64,000 nt of DNA from an uncultured Granulosicoccaceae bacterium (GCA_938007995.1 CALLLW010000023.1:1-64000); one strand, 5' to 3'. Shown: positions 54,144 through 64,000, counted from the first letter of the stretch. Notes: a model not told the origin generated them from the letters alone. Program-made: numbers and translations.

Positions 54144-55403
54144 TTAAACGGATGGTGGGTTTTGCTGTTTAACATAGGTTTTTAGTGCAGTCAGCCTCGC
54201 ACTACGCACTGCCTCGCCAATGTCGCGCTGTTGTTGCTGAGCTTCTTTCGCTACAGCAGCGGTGTCTACGCTTTGTATGGCTTTTAAAGCCTCACGAAGA
54301 TAGTTTGCCTGTGGATAGGGTTGGTCCTGCATAGATTCTCTGCCGCGCGCATCAGCTTCGCACACCAACAAGAACTGTTCAAAACGATGTATACGTCTGA
54401 ATCCGTCAAGATGCCCCAGCAACTTTAAAATACTGGTGGCTTTCAATTCAAAAGCCCGATGACAGTGGGTATGGTAGCGCGCGGTAAGTACAGCGAGTTG
54501 GCGGTAATCGTTCGGCAGTCGTAATCTGTTTGCCAGTTTCTCTGCGATCTCTGCGCCGCGATCTTCGTGACCGTGATGTGCGGGCAGAATTTCCTGCGGA
54601 GTGGTGGCTTTACCGAGGTCATGGCAAAGTGCAGCGAATCGGGCCACTGGATCGTTAGTCAGTTTGCAGATCTGATCCAAAACCAGTTCGTTGTGAATGC
54701 CACAATCGATCTCTGGATGATATTCCGCTCTCTGCGGAACTCCGTACAGCGCATCCAGCTCTGGCAGCAAGACCTGCAGCGCACCACAAGTTCTCAGTGT
54801 GGTGAGGAAGGGTTGCGGGTTCGGGCACATCAGTGCGCGCTGAAACTCTGACCAGATCCGTTCGACTGAAAGTGTTTTTAGTTCGCCTGAGCGAGTGACC
54901 TCTGTCATTAACTGCATGGTGTCTGCAGCGATGCTGAAATCAAATGCTTGCAGCTTTGCGCAAAACCGCGCAACTCGCAGCACACGTAGTGGATCCTCGC
55001 TAAATGCCGGTGAGACATGTCTGAGCGTTCGGGTCTTAATGTCGTGAACACCGTTGTACGGATCGATCAGTTTGCCGTTTGCATCTTTGGCGATGGCGTT
55101 GATTGTCAGGTCACGCCGCAGCAGATCTTCTTCGAGTGTGACTGACGGTGCGGCATTGAAGCTAAAGCCCTGATGACCGGCTGACACTTTCCGCTCGGTG
55201 CGCGCCAGCGCATATTCTTCATGGGTTTGTGGGTGCAGAAAGACTGGAAAATCCTTACCGACCTGGCGGTAACCCATTTCTTGCATGTCTTCAGGTGTAG
55301 CACCGACGACAACCCAGTCTCTGTCTGACACAGGCTGTGACAATAGCTCGTCACGCACCGCGCCACCGACCAGATAAACGCTGAATTGGGAGAGTTTGGT
55401 CAA
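54144..55403 (-). CDS. cca: Multifunctional CCA-adding tRNA nucleotidyltransferase
   Basis: Adds and repairs the 3' CCA of tRNA. Nucleotidyltransferase signature VYLVGGAVRDELL and DRDWVVVG, RRDLTINAIA, DPYNGVHDI, RVLRVARF, and the C-terminal HD domain CHDLGKATTP with HHGHEDRG. 419 residues, near the E. coli length (412). The start codon is TTG; no other start lies before the conserved YLVGG. Confidence 0.96.
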   Translation of the reverse strand: MTKLSQFSVYLVGGAVRDELLSQPVSDRDWVVVGATPEDMQEMGYRQVGKDFPVFLHPQTHEEYALARTERKVSAGHQGFSFNAAPSVTLEEDLLRRDLTINAIAKDANGKLIDPYNGVHDIKTRTLRHVSPAFSEDPLRVLRVARFCAKLQAFDFSIAADTMQLMTEVTRSGELKTLSVERIWSEFQRALMCPNPQPFLTTLRTCGALQVLLPELDALYGVPQRAEYHPEIDCGIHNELVLDQICKLTNDPVARFAALCHDLGKATTPQEILPAHHGHEDRGAEIAEKLANRLRLPNDYRQLAVLTARYHTHCHRAFELKATSILKLLGHLDGFRRIHRFEQFLLVCEADARGRESMQDQPYPQANYLREALKAIQSVDTAAVAKEAQQQQRDIGEAVRSARLTALKTYVKQQNPPSV

Positions 55404-55478
55404 AATCGTGTTACCGTATCAATGAACATGGAGCTGGCTGCAACTTAATGCTCGCCGGCTATCTAAGCCGACAGAATT

Positions 55479-56630
55479 ATGAAAAATTACTCCGTTCAAG
55501 TACTGAATCGTTTTTACCCCGAAAGACTTCGGCGAGTACCCGGAAATTGTCTCTGGATACTGATGGCTGTCTTCTTGACTGGCTGCAGCACAGTAGGGTA
55601 TTACTCGCAAATTGTCTCCGGCCATATGCGTATTGTACTTGGCAAGCGACCAGTTGCTGAAGTGGTGTCTGATGAGACTGTTGATGATGTTATCAAACAT
55701 CGATTGCAGGTTGCACAGAAAGCAAGGCAGTTTGCAGTTGAACAGCTGGGCTTGCCGGACAATCAAAGCTACACCACTTTTTACGACACTGGCAAAGAAT
55801 ACGTAACATGGAATGTGGTTGCTGCCGATGAGTTTTCGGTTAATCCCACCACCTGGTGTTTTCCAATCGCAGGCTGCGTTGCTTACCGCGGTTACTATTC
55901 TGAAGAAGACGCGAATGCGTTTGCTGAAGTGCTAGCGCAAAAGGGCTTTGATGTGACCGTAAACGGCGCGACAGCCTATTCAACACTCGGTTGGTTTGAA
56001 GATCCGCTACTCAATACCATGTTTGCGCGTGGTGACTTTTCACTGGCAGCATTGATCATGCATGAGCTGGCACATCAGCAGCTGTATGTTGGCGATGACA
56101 GCACTTTTAACGAATCCTTTGCATCCTTTGTTGAAACGGAAGGTTTCAGGCAATGGCTGGATAATTTGCAACAAACTAATCCTGACGCGCTAGAGAGTGA
56201 TTTTTCTGAGCAGCTCGCACAGCGCAAGCAACGCCGTGAGCAGTTCATCCAGTTGCTGAGTCGCACCAGAGATACGCTTGAGGCCTTATACGACTCTGAA
56301 GCCAGTGAAGATAATAAGCGCCGTGATAAAGCGGTAACATTTGCGCTGATGAAAAACGAGTATCAGCTGTTAAAAGACAGCTGGGATGGTTATACAGGAT
56401 TTGATCGATGGTTTGAGCAGGACCTGAACAACGCCCGTCTGGTATCAGTGGCAACGTACAATGACTACGTGCCGGCGTTTGCAGAGATGTTCCGGCAAAG
56501 TGGCAGTTCATTTGAGAAGTTCTATGTCACAGCACTTGAGGTCTCGAAAATGCCGGCGGACGAGCGTACCCGCTTGATGGAAGAGCTGTTGCTGCAGTCA
56601 TCTGCCATTCCTTCAGTGTCGAGTCAGTGA
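55479..56630 (+). CDS. Putative aminopeptidase lipoprotein (HExxH)
   Basis: 383 residues. Lipobox LTGC near residue 35 after a hydrophobic segment (LWILMAVFLTGC), which suggests a lipoprotein. The core fits the PF10023 'putative aminopeptidase' family: YYSQIVSGHMRIVL, FPIAGCVAYRGYYSEEDA, FSLAALIMHELAHQQLYV (HELAH zinc motif), and NESFASFVETEG (third zinc ligand Glu). Divergent from cca. Confidence 0.88.
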   Translation: MKNYSVQVLNRFYPERLRRVPGNCLWILMAVFLTGCSTVGYYSQIVSGHMRIVLGKRPVAEVVSDETVDDVIKHRLQVAQKARQFAVEQLGLPDNQSYTTFYDTGKEYVTWNVVAADEFSVNPTTWCFPIAGCVAYRGYYSEEDANAFAEVLAQKGFDVTVNGATAYSTLGWFEDPLLNTMFARGDFSLAALIMHELAHQQLYVGDDSTFNESFASFVETEGFRQWLDNLQQTNPDALESDFSEQLAQRKQRREQFIQLLSRTRDTLEALYDSEASEDNKRRDKAVTFALMKNEYQLLKDSWDGYTGFDRWFEQDLNNARLVSVATYNDYVPAFAEMFRQSGSSFEKFYVTALEVSKMPADERTRLMEELLLQSSAIPSVSSQ

Positions 56631-56968
56631 CAGATGTCTAGTCTGTAGACTAAAGGGGGTGTTGCGGTGGCTGGATGCACGGTTGGGATAAACGCCGCGA
56701 AAATGTGTCACGCATCGCACTGCGGTGTGTTGGAGTTCGTGATGACTTTGCAGAGTTGTGAATTTCCTTCGCACGGTGGGCATCTGTCGAATTATTTGCC
56801 ATTGCGATGATCCAAACAATCAGAATTTCGCATCAGCGCCACGATTTAGCCGTTTTCTCGTTGCAGAATGTACGCTTCAGAAGAATCTGTGCTTCAGACG
56901 GGCGAGATCGATAGCAGTTCGGTCTGAATGGCTGAACTCACACAACGGACCACAAGAGGCTGTCGAAC
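56631..56968. other. Intergenic region upstream of prkA
   Basis: About 340 bases with no credible gene. TAGTCT-GT-AGACTA (56639-56652) is a 14-bp near-perfect palindrome right after the peptidase stop. No T-tract follows. The prkA promoter presumably lies here, but I see no clear consensus. Confidence 0.4.
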
Positions 56969-58891
56969 ATGAGCATTTTTAATCATTATCAGTCACGCTA
57001 CGAGGTTAAACAGCAGGAGGAATACTCGCTACAGGAGTACCTGCAGCTGTGCAAGGAACACCCGGACACCTACGCCAGTGCCGCTGAGCGCTTATTGAAA
57101 GCGATCGGGGAGCCAGAGGTTGTTGATACCTCCAGAGATCCACGCTTAAGCCGTATCTTTTCGAACAAGGTGATCAAACGGTATCCGGCGTTCTCCGAAT
57201 TTTATGGCATGGAAGAGGCGATCGAGAACATCGTTTCATACTTTAAGCACGCGGCGCAGGGGCTTGAGGAAAAGAAACAAATTCTGTATCTGCTCGGGCC
57301 AGTCGGTGGTGGTAAGTCATCGTTGGCAGAAAGACTGAAATCACTGGTGCAGCAGCAACCGATTTACTGTTTGAAAGGCTCCCCGGTAAATGAATCCCCG
57401 TTGGGCTTATTTGATCCGGTAGAGGACGGCAGCATACTCGAAGAAGATTACGGTATACCGCTCAGATACGTGCAAACCATCATGTCGCCGTGGGCAGTTA
57501 AACGCTTGCATGAGTTCGGTGGCGATATCAGCAAGTTCAGGGTGGTTAAAAAGTACCCTTCAATCCTTGATCAAACCAGTGTTTCGAAGACCGAACCGGG
57601 TGATGAGAACAATCAGGATATCTCCGCGCTGGTTGGTAAAGTCGATATACGCAAGCTGGAAGATTTTCCACAGAACGATGTAGACGCCTATAGTTTTTCC
57701 GGCGCACTGTGTCTTGCTAATCAAGGGCTGATGGAATTTGTCGAGATGTTTAAAGCACCGATTAAAGTGCTGCATCCGTTGCTGACCGCCACTCAGGAAG
57801 GCAACTACAACGGCACCGAGAGTATCGGTGCGATTCCGTTTGACGGAGTCATTATGGCGCATTCAAATGAGTCTGAGTGGCAAACATTTCGAAACAACAA
57901 AAACAATGAAGCGTTTATTGATCGTATATTCATTGTAAAAGTGCCTTACTGCCTGCGCGTTTCAGAAGAAATTAATATCTACCAGAAACTGCTGAACGGC
58001 AGCTCGCTGTTAAATGCACACTGCGCCCCTGACACACTGAAAATGCTGGCGCAGTTTATCGCGCTTTCACGATTAAAAGAGCCGGAGAACTCCAGTGTCT
58101 ACTCCAAGATGCGAGTTTATGATGGTGAAAATTTAAAAGATACTGATCCAAAAGCAAAGTCCATTCAGGAGTACCGGGATTCAGCCGGTGTGGATGAAGG
58201 GATGAACGGGCTTTCCACGCGATTTGCATTCAAGATTTTGTCAAAGGTCTTTAACTTTGATGCAACTGAAGTTGCCGCCAATCCCGTGCATTTGCTATAT
58301 GTGCTCGAGCAGCAAATAGAAAAAGAACAGTTCCCGAAAGATCTCCACGATCGATACATGGCGCATATTAAAGAATTTCTTGCACCGCGCTATGTGGATT
58401 TTATCGGTAAGGAAATTCAAACCGCATATCTTGAATCGTATTCCGAGTATGGTCAGAATCTTTTTGACCGCTACGTTACCTATGCGGATTTCTGGATACA
58501 GGATCAGGAGTATCGGGATCCGGAAACCGGTGAAATGTTTGATCGAAATTCTTTGAATGAAGAACTTGAGAAAATTGAAAAGCCGGCTGGTATTAGTAAC
58601 CCCAAGGATTTCCGCAACGAGATAGTTAATTTCGTATTGCGCGCTCGTGCGAACAACAACGGTAATAACCCGAGTTGGACCAGTTACGAGAAACTGCGCA
58701 GCGTAATTGAGAAAAAGATGTTCTCGAGCACCGAAGATCTGCTGCCAGTGATATCGTTCAATACCAAGTCATCTGGTGATGAGCAGAAAAAGCACGATGA
58801 GTTTGTTAAGCGTATGGTCGAGCGAGGCTACACTGAAAAGCAGGTCAGATTACTCGCAGAGTGGTATTTGCGTGTGCGGAAATCGCAGTAG
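56969..58891 (+). CDS. prkA: PrkA serine protein kinase
   Basis: 640 residues. AAA+ N-terminal domain with Walker A LLGPVGGGKSS (about 108-118), followed by PrkA signature segments (FDPVEDGSILEEDYGIPLRY, LHPLLTATQEGNYNGTE, VIMAHSNESEW) and a C-terminal kinase-like region. AGAGG precedes the ATG. First gene of prkA-yeaH-spoVR, a stress- and stationary-phase-linked trio in gammaproteobacteria whose biochemical role is still unsettled. Confidence 0.96.
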   Translation: MSIFNHYQSRYEVKQQEEYSLQEYLQLCKEHPDTYASAAERLLKAIGEPEVVDTSRDPRLSRIFSNKVIKRYPAFSEFYGMEEAIENIVSYFKHAAQGLEEKKQILYLLGPVGGGKSSLAERLKSLVQQQPIYCLKGSPVNESPLGLFDPVEDGSILEEDYGIPLRYVQTIMSPWAVKRLHEFGGDISKFRVVKKYPSILDQTSVSKTEPGDENNQDISALVGKVDIRKLEDFPQNDVDAYSFSGALCLANQGLMEFVEMFKAPIKVLHPLLTATQEGNYNGTESIGAIPFDGVIMAHSNESEWQTFRNNKNNEAFIDRIFIVKVPYCLRVSEEINIYQKLLNGSSLLNAHCAPDTLKMLAQFIALSRLKEPENSSVYSKMRVYDGENLKDTDPKAKSIQEYRDSAGVDEGMNGLSTRFAFKILSKVFNFDATEVAANPVHLLYVLEQQIEKEQFPKDLHDRYMAHIKEFLAPRYVDFIGKEIQTAYLESYSEYGQNLFDRYVTYADFWIQDQEYRDPETGEMFDRNSLNEELEKIEKPAGISNPKDFRNEIVNFVLRARANNNGNNPSWTSYEKLRSVIEKKMFSSTEDLLPVISFNTKSSGDEQKKHDEFVKRMVERGYTEKQVRLLAEWYLRVRKSQ

Positions 58892-58978
58892 CATGATGTG
58901 CACAAAGAAAACCCGTACAACTAATACGGGATAAGTCCCTGGGACTAACCATGGGAAATAGCTCGGTGGAGAGTAGCT

Positions 58979-60259
58979 GTGAGTTATATCATTGATCGCA
59001 GGCTAAATAGCAAAGACAAAAGTGCTGTCAATCGGCAGCGCTTCATAAAGCGGTATAAAAAGCACATAAAGCAAGCGGTGTCTGATGCGGTCAGTAAACG
59101 CAGCATCACCGATATGGAACGAGGGGAAAACATCGGTATCCCGCAACAGGATATCAACGAGCCATTCTTCGGGCATGGCAAAGGTGGTGTCAGAGAACGT
59201 GTGCTGCCCGGTAACAAGGAATTTATAGCAGGTGACAGAATCAGACGACCTGATGGTGGTTCAGGGTCGGGTTCCGGATCAGCTTCTGATTCCGGTGACG
59301 GTATGGATGAGTTTGTTTTCCAGATAACTCAGGATGAGTTTCTTGAGTTTATGTTTGATGACCTTGAGTTGCCCAATCTGGTGCGCCGTCAATTGGCAGC
59401 TACTGAAACATTCAAGCTGGTAAAAGCGGGTATCAGTGAAGAGGGTACGCCCAATCAGCTCAATGTTGTGCGCTCAATGCGCAGTGCCTACGCACGAAGA
59501 ATAGCGCTGGGTGCAAAGAAGCGTCGCCGGGTGAAGGAGATTGTCGCAGAGCTTGAAACCGCCGAGGGCAGTGTTGCACATGCTTTGCGGGAAGAGCTGG
59601 ATGAACTGGAACGAAAGCTTGGCAAAATACCATTCATTGATGACTTTGACTTAAAGTACAACATTCAGAAGAAGCAGCCACAGCCAACTTCTAAAGCTGT
59701 TATGTTTTGTCTGATGGATGTGTCCGGCTCTATGGATCAACGCACCAAAGATATTGCCAAAAGATTTTTTATTCTGTTGTATTTATTCTTACGAAGAAAT
59801 TATCAAAAAACTGAAGTGGTGTTTATTCGCCATCACTCAACTGCTAAAGAAGTCGATGAAGAGGAGTTTTTCTATTCACGCGAAACCGGTGGTACCGTTG
59901 TGTCCAGCGCTTTGAAGTTAATGCAAAGCATCATTGATGAACGTTATCCGGTGTCTGAATGGAATATCTATGGCGCGCAGGCATCTGATGGTGATAACTG
60001 GACAAACGACTCACCCATCTGTCACGACTTGCTGGCGAATGAATTACTGCCGCTATTGCAATATTACTGCTACATAGAAATTACCGACCGAGGTCATCAG
60101 GAACTCTGGAACTACTACGAGAAGCTGGCGGCAGAACACTCTGATGCCTTCGCGCTGCGTGAGATTCAGGACTACAGTGACATCTACCCTGTGTTCAGGG
60201 AATTGTTTCAACGCCAGAGCGATTCGCAAGTGTCTGGTCGTCTGGCCGGTGGTGTGTAG
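58979..60259 (+). CDS. yeaH: YeaH/DUF444 protein
   Basis: 426 residues, GTG start with GGTGGAGAG upstream. The N-terminal [20 protein letters not shown], the short GSGSGSAS linker and [18 protein letters not shown] are typical. A VWA-like domain from about residue 240 has the MIDAS start LMDVSGSM, and [15 protein letters not shown] follows. Middle member of prkA-yeaH-spoVR. The 87-bp gap to prkA contains AGTCCC-T-GGGACT (58934-58946). Confidence 0.95.
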   Translation: MSYIIDRRLNSKDKSAVNRQRFIKRYKKHIKQAVSDAVSKRSITDMERGENIGIPQQDINEPFFGHGKGGVRERVLPGNKEFIAGDRIRRPDGGSGSGSGSASDSGDGMDEFVFQITQDEFLEFMFDDLELPNLVRRQLAATETFKLVKAGISEEGTPNQLNVVRSMRSAYARRIALGAKKRRRVKEIVAELETAEGSVAHALREELDELERKLGKIPFIDDFDLKYNIQKKQPQPTSKAVMFCLMDVSGSMDQRTKDIAKRFFILLYLFLRRNYQKTEVVFIRHHSTAKEVDEEEFFYSRETGGTVVSSALKLMQSIIDERYPVSEWNIYGAQASDGDNWTNDSPICHDLLANELLPLLQYYCYIEITDRGHQELWNYYEKLAAEHSDAFALREIQDYSDIYPVFRELFQRQSDSQVSGRLAGGV

Positions 60260-60261
60260 TC

Positions 60262-61764
60262 ATGGCTGTTATTTCTGAGAGTTCAGAATGGACATTCGAG
60301 CTAATCGAAAAATATGACACCGAGATTTCCCGGATTGCCGAATACTACGGGCTTGATACTTACCCGAATCAAATAGAGATTATCCGCTCCGATCAAATGA
60401 TGGATGCGTATGCGTCTGTCGGTATGCCGATTGGTTACAATCACTGGTCATTCGGCAAAGAATTTCTGAATGTTGAGCGCGGTTATAAGCGCGGTCAGAT
60501 GGGGCTTGCTTATGAAATTGTGATAAACAGTGATCCCTGTGTTGCTTACCTGATGGAAGAGAACAGTGTGATGATGCAGGCGCTTGTTATTGCGCATGCC
60601 TGCTACGGTCACAACTCTTTTTTTAAAAATAACTATTTGTTCAAGAGCTGGACTGACGCTGATTCCATTATTGATTATCTGGTTTTTGCACGTAAGTATA
60701 TTGCTGATTGCGAAGAGCGATATGGTGCGCACGAAGTAGAGCGTATTCTTGATTCCTGCCATGCGTTAAAAAACTATGGCACTGACCGGTATAAGCGACC
60801 CTACCCGATATCGGCAGCAGAGGAAAAGGCCCGTCAGGAAGAAAGAGCAGACTACGTACAAAGGCAATTGAACGATCTGTGGCGCACCATACCACGCAGT
60901 AACGCAAACAAGAGCAAGTTTGAAACAACGCGCTTTCCATCAGAGCCGCAGGAAAATCTTCTTTACTTTATTGAAAAGAATGCACCGCTACTCGAGACGT
61001 GGCAGCGTGAAATTGTTCGGATTGTTCGAAAGATAGCCCAGTATTTTTATCCGCAGCGTCAGACACAGGTAATGAATGAGGGATGGGCCACCTTCTGGCA
61101 CCACACGATCCTTAATGACCTGTTTGATCAGGGTCTGGTGACTGAAGGATTTATGTTGGAGTTTCTGCACTCACACAGCAGTGTTGTTGCGCAACCGGCT
61201 TTTGACAGTCCCTACTTTAGCGGCATTAACCCGTATGCGCTCGGGTTTGCAATGATGCGTGATATAAAACGGATTTGTGAAAACCCGACTGATGAAGATC
61301 GCTACTGGTTTCCCGATCTTGCCGGCGGTGACTGGCTGGCTTCATTGCATTTTGCGATGCAAAACTATAAAGATGAGAGTTTCATACAGCAATATCTGTC
61401 ACCCACAGTGATTCGTGATTTTCAGCTCTTCTATATCACCGACAATGATTACAAAGATACTATTGAAGTATCTGCGATCCATAATGAAGACGGCTACCGG
61501 CAGGTGCGTGATGCATTGGCACAGCACTATAACCTCAGCGCGCAGGAGCCGGATATACAGGTCTACGAAGTCGATGTTAGAGGAGACCGTTCTCTGACTC
61601 TGCACCACCAGCAAAACAATCGCCGACCATTGAATGGCAACACTGAAGAGGTGCTAAAGCATCTGCACCGGCTCTGGGGTTTCGATGTCTATTTGTTTTC
61701 GCACGACGAAGACGAGGTGGTAGATTCAGTCCGGGTGCCGAATAAAGGTATTAGTTTGCTGTAG
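60262..61764 (+). CDS. SpoVR-family protein
   Basis: 500 residues, two bases after yeaH. Signatures: GMPIGYNHWSFGKEF, LGLAYEIVINSDPCVAYLME-like QMGLAYEIVINSDPC, HACYGHNSFFKNNYLF, MNEGWATFWHHTILNDL, NPYALGFAMMRDIKRI. The conserved His and Glu residues suggest a metal site. Relative of B. subtilis SpoVR and E. coli YcgB; function unknown, but always linked to PrkA and YeaH. Confidence 0.95.
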   Translation: MAVISESSEWTFELIEKYDTEISRIAEYYGLDTYPNQIEIIRSDQMMDAYASVGMPIGYNHWSFGKEFLNVERGYKRGQMGLAYEIVINSDPCVAYLMEENSVMMQALVIAHACYGHNSFFKNNYLFKSWTDADSIIDYLVFARKYIADCEERYGAHEVERILDSCHALKNYGTDRYKRPYPISAAEEKARQEERADYVQRQLNDLWRTIPRSNANKSKFETTRFPSEPQENLLYFIEKNAPLLETWQREIVRIVRKIAQYFYPQRQTQVMNEGWATFWHHTILNDLFDQGLVTEGFMLEFLHSHSSVVAQPAFDSPYFSGINPYALGFAMMRDIKRICENPTDEDRYWFPDLAGGDWLASLHFAMQNYKDESFIQQYLSPTVIRDFQLFYITDNDYKDTIEVSAIHNEDGYRQVRDALAQHYNLSAQEPDIQVYEVDVRGDRSLTLHHQQNNRRPLNGNTEEVLKHLHRLWGFDVYLFSHDEDEVVDSVRVPNKGISLL

Positions 61765-61784
61765 AACGCCTGCGGCTAACCTGA

Positions 61785-62753
61785 CTAATCCTTAGAAATA
61801 TCGCGCCTTGCAAGCTCACGATATTGCTGCAAGCGACTCTGGCGATTCATCTTACCGAGGTAGGTAGGGACTATCTTGCTAACCGGCGTGGGTTGGGCGG
61901 AATCACCGTCCTTACAGACACTGTCAACTTTCATTGAATTGTAGTTGTCGCGGCTGAATGGCTTGCCCGGAACCAGCTCCATGATGTATGCCTGTAGTTT
62001 GGCAATGCCGTTTGGCAGCGGAATAATTTTGCGTTTTATACCGAGTACGTCAGTCGTGTATTGAACAATTTCATGTAGCGTAAATTCTTCCGGACCACAC
62101 AAGTTGTACGACTGACCAATAGTTGATGGGTCACTGGTAGCGTCAACAATGGCTTTGGCTACATCTCCGACAAATACCGGTGCAAAGCGGGCCTCTGCGC
62201 AGGCTAATGGCATAAAAGGCAATGCTTGCAAAAGATTGGCAAAACGGGTGTACAGGCCATCGCTGTTGCCGAACATCACAGACGGGCAGAACACAGTCAC
62301 TGGCAGGCCGGATTGCAAAAGTAAATCGGCGGCTTTGCCTTTTGTCCGCAGGTACTCGCTGGGTCCGTTTTCGGCATCAGCGTTTAGCGAGCTGACCTGA
62401 ATAACCCGGTTGTTGTGTTTGGAGGCGGCTGTAACGATATTTTCTGCAAGCTGTATATGCGCCTGCTCAAAAGTGCCGCCATGGCCAACCCGCGTATTGA
62501 GAATACCCACCAGATTGATCACGATATCCTGATCCGCCAGTGCATCGGTCAGTGCGTCAACATCGTACGGGTCTACCTGCACAACAGTGACAGTTGGCAC
62601 AACGCGCAGAGATCGCATCTTTCTTGTGTCTCTGGTAAGCACAGTAATTTTGTTGCACTTATTGTCGCTACCAAGACGTGACAGCTGATCTGCGAGCTCT
62701 GTCCCGAGAAAACCGCTGCCGCCGATCAGGCAGATGCTTTGTGAATTCGACAT
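61785..62753 (-). CDS. NDUFA9-like NAD(P)-binding epimerase-fold protein
   Basis: 322-residue atypical extended SDR. Rossmann motif CLIGGSGFLGTELADQL, then VVQVDPYDVDALTDALAD, VINLVGILN, EYLRTKGKAADLL (Tyr-less active site: YxxxK reads YLRTK), FCPSVMFG, and PVFVGDVAKAI. This is the complex I NDUFA9-like family of proteobacteria; ubiquinone or lipid-linked roles have been suggested, but none is established here. Convergent with spoVR. Confidence 0.88.
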   Translation of the reverse strand: MSNSQSICLIGGSGFLGTELADQLSRLGSDNKCNKITVLTRDTRKMRSLRVVPTVTVVQVDPYDVDALTDALADQDIVINLVGILNTRVGHGGTFEQAHIQLAENIVTAASKHNNRVIQVSSLNADAENGPSEYLRTKGKAADLLLQSGLPVTVFCPSVMFGNSDGLYTRFANLLQALPFMPLACAEARFAPVFVGDVAKAIVDATSDPSTIGQSYNLCGPEEFTLHEIVQYTTDVLGIKRKIIPLPNGIAKLQAYIMELVPGKPFSRDNYNSMKVDSVCKDGDSAQPTPVSKIVPTYLGKMNRQSRLQQYRELARRDISKD

Positions 62754-63072
62754 AGTATTGAGTCAGGCTCTTTTAGTTTGGTTGGTTTCTATTTGCCTGT
62801 ATCGAGGCTGAGATTCGAGAGATTCTGCTGTCAACTTCGACGGACCAGCCAATCAGCCATGGTTTGCTGAGAGGTCGAGTCCTGCTTTGACATAGGTCTG
62901 CCCGAATTGGTGAGTTATGAAAATTATTTGCCGAATTATAACGGTGTTCCGCGCTCTGATGTGAAAATCAGCCCGGGTTTGCGCTTGTGTTTAGCCTGCT
63001 GTGCCGGAGATTTCTCGCTGGTGCCGGTATTCTTGTACCGGTAACCATGTGCCAGCACTGAGGCAAGCACGC
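62754..63072. other. Intergenic region, nothing recognisable
   Basis: About 320 bases without a supported gene. CCGGTA-6-TACCGG (near 63024-63043) is a short hairpin downstream of the antiporter gene, without a T-run. Confidence 0.4.
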
Positions 63073-64000
63073 TTAGGCGATTGGTGCCTGGGTATCAAAT
63101 TTTCTCGCCGCGTACTGCACCAGGGATTTGATCGACAGGCCCTGTAAGGTCACCGACATAATGACGATCACGTAGGTCATGCCAACGATAATGTCGCGTT
63201 CCGCGCCTCTGGGCAGCGACAGTGCCAGAGCAACCGAGATGCCGCCACGGATACCGCCCCAGGTTAAAATTGAAATCACATGCGGGTGGAAGCTTTGTCG
63301 CAACTTCATGATCGAGACCGGAATGCCGACTGCAGTAAATCTGGCTGCAAGCACGACAAAAAACATAATAATCCCGGCTAACAGGAGATCACCGGTCACG
63401 CCGAGCACAATCACCTCAAGGCCGATCAACATAAACAGCACCGCATTGAGAATTTCATCAATCAATTCCCAGAAGGTGTCGAGATTCTCACGTGTGGTAT
63501 TGGTCATGGCGAAGCTGCGTCCCTGGTTGCCGATCAATAAGCCCGCAACCACAATAGCGATCGGTCCCGAGATGTGCAGCGCCCGGGCGGCTGCATAGCC
63601 ACCCATGACTAAAGCCAGCGTCAGCAGCACTTCGACGTGATAGTTATCTATTGATTTCACCAGGTGGTAAACGACGTAACCGATAGCGAAACCAAAAATG
63701 GCGCCGCCAACGGTTTCCTGCACGAATAATGTCACCGCACCCAGCGGGGTAGCGGCATGAGAGTCACCTACTGCAATACCTAATACCACCAGAAAGACCA
63801 CAACGGCGATGCCGTCATTAAACAATGATTCACCGGCGATCTTGGTTTCCAGTGATTTACTGGCATTGGCGGTTTTTAAAATAGCCAGTACCGCGACCGG
63901 GTCAGTGGGTGCGATCAGTGAGCCGAATAACAGGCAGTAAATGAAGGGCATTTGCAGGCCGAACAGGCCAAGTACAAAGTAAGACGCGAAGGCAACCAGA
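63073..64000 (-). CDS. CPA1 Na+/H+ antiporter, 5' end beyond the window
   Basis: The frame stays open through the right edge: in-frame codons upstream of the ATG at 63951 read on as hydrophobic sequence (AFASYFVLGLFGLQ), so the visible 292-residue frame is the C-terminal part. NhaP/CPA1 signatures: SLIAPTDPVAVLAILK (ion-binding Asp in the T-D-P-V-A motif), GESLFNDGIAVVVFL (ND pair), and WGGIRGGISVALALSLP. About eight to nine membrane helices remain visible. It exchanges cations for protons across the inner membrane; ion preference cannot be told. Confidence 0.9.
   Translation of the reverse strand, partial: LVAFASYFVLGLFGLQMPFIYCLLFGSLIAPTDPVAVLAILKTANASKSLETKIAGESLFNDGIAVVVFLVVLGIAVGDSHAATPLGAVTLFVQETVGGAIFGFAIGYVVYHLVKSIDNYHVEVLLTLALVMGGYAAARALHISGPIAIVVAGLLIGNQGRSFAMTNTTRENLDTFWELIDEILNAVLFMLIGLEVIVLGVTGDLLLAGIIMFFVVLAARFTAVGIPVSIMKLRQSFHPHVISILTWGGIRGGISVALALSLPRGAERDIIVGMTYVIVIMSVTLQGLSIKSLVQYAARKFDTQAPIA

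Overview
The window reads as chromosomal core DNA of a Gram-negative gammaproteobacterium. Supporting genes are the PilMNOPQ machinery, DamX, sigma-32, SURF1/CtaG cytochrome oxidase assembly genes, PrkA-YeaH-SpoVR, and gene neighbourhoods resembling those of Pseudomonas. A lineage near marine groups such as Granulosicoccus or other deep-branching gammaproteobacteria is plausible, but that is only an inference from gene content. I see no rRNA, tRNA, CRISPR array, intact insertion sequence or prophage. Almost all of the DNA is coding.

Layout. 0-0.8 kb: mostly uninterpreted DNA with one doubtful open frame. 0.8-24 kb: rsmE, dnaG, gltB, damX, aroB, aroK, pilQPONM (all minus), mrcA/ponA (plus), hemE, gltD, yqeY, rpsU (minus). 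24-27.7 kb: tsaD, plsY, a BioC-like methyltransferase and a DUF2244 protein. 27.9-35 kb: a caa3/aa3-type cytochrome c oxidase cluster (coxB with a fused cytochrome c domain, coxA, a 35-residue membrane peptide, ctaG, coxC, DUF2909 protein, SURF1, SCO-like protein, ctaB). 35-41 kb: an unknown exported protein, then rpoH, ftsX, ftsE and ftsY. 41-43 kb: rsmD, coaD, ferredoxin, mutM. 43-47 kb: a four-gene Gld-like ABC exporter/auxiliary operon. 47.7-48.2 kb: rpmG-rpmB. 48-56.6 kb: an Fe-S protein, folB, a MidA-type methyltransferase, small exported and membrane proteins, VanZ-like, DUF3179, HNH endonuclease, cca, and a lipoprotein metallopeptidase. 57-61.8 kb: prkA-yeaH-spoVR. 61.8-64 kb: an NDUFA9-like NAD-binding protein and a CPA1 Na+/H+ antiporter that runs off the right edge.

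Two observations stand out. (1) A perfect CIRCE operator (9-9-9) lies 35 bp upstream of the rpoH start codon and overlaps a plausible core promoter. This suggests that the HrcA repressor controls the sigma-32 gene, linking the two classical heat-shock circuits. (2) The order rpsU-yqeY | gltD-hemE-ponA-pilMNOPQ-aroK-aroB-damX-gltB | dnaG is what results if the familiar block ponA-pilMNOPQ-aroKB-damX-gltB-gltD-hemE is circularised, opened between gltB and gltD, and inserted between yqeY and dnaG of the macromolecular-synthesis operon. One event would explain two otherwise unrelated split operons. Other points are an FtsE that keeps its Walker motifs but has lost the Q-loop, signature and H-loop residues, a structured segment ending in a plus-strand terminator in front of gltB, and several short intergenic tandem duplications.
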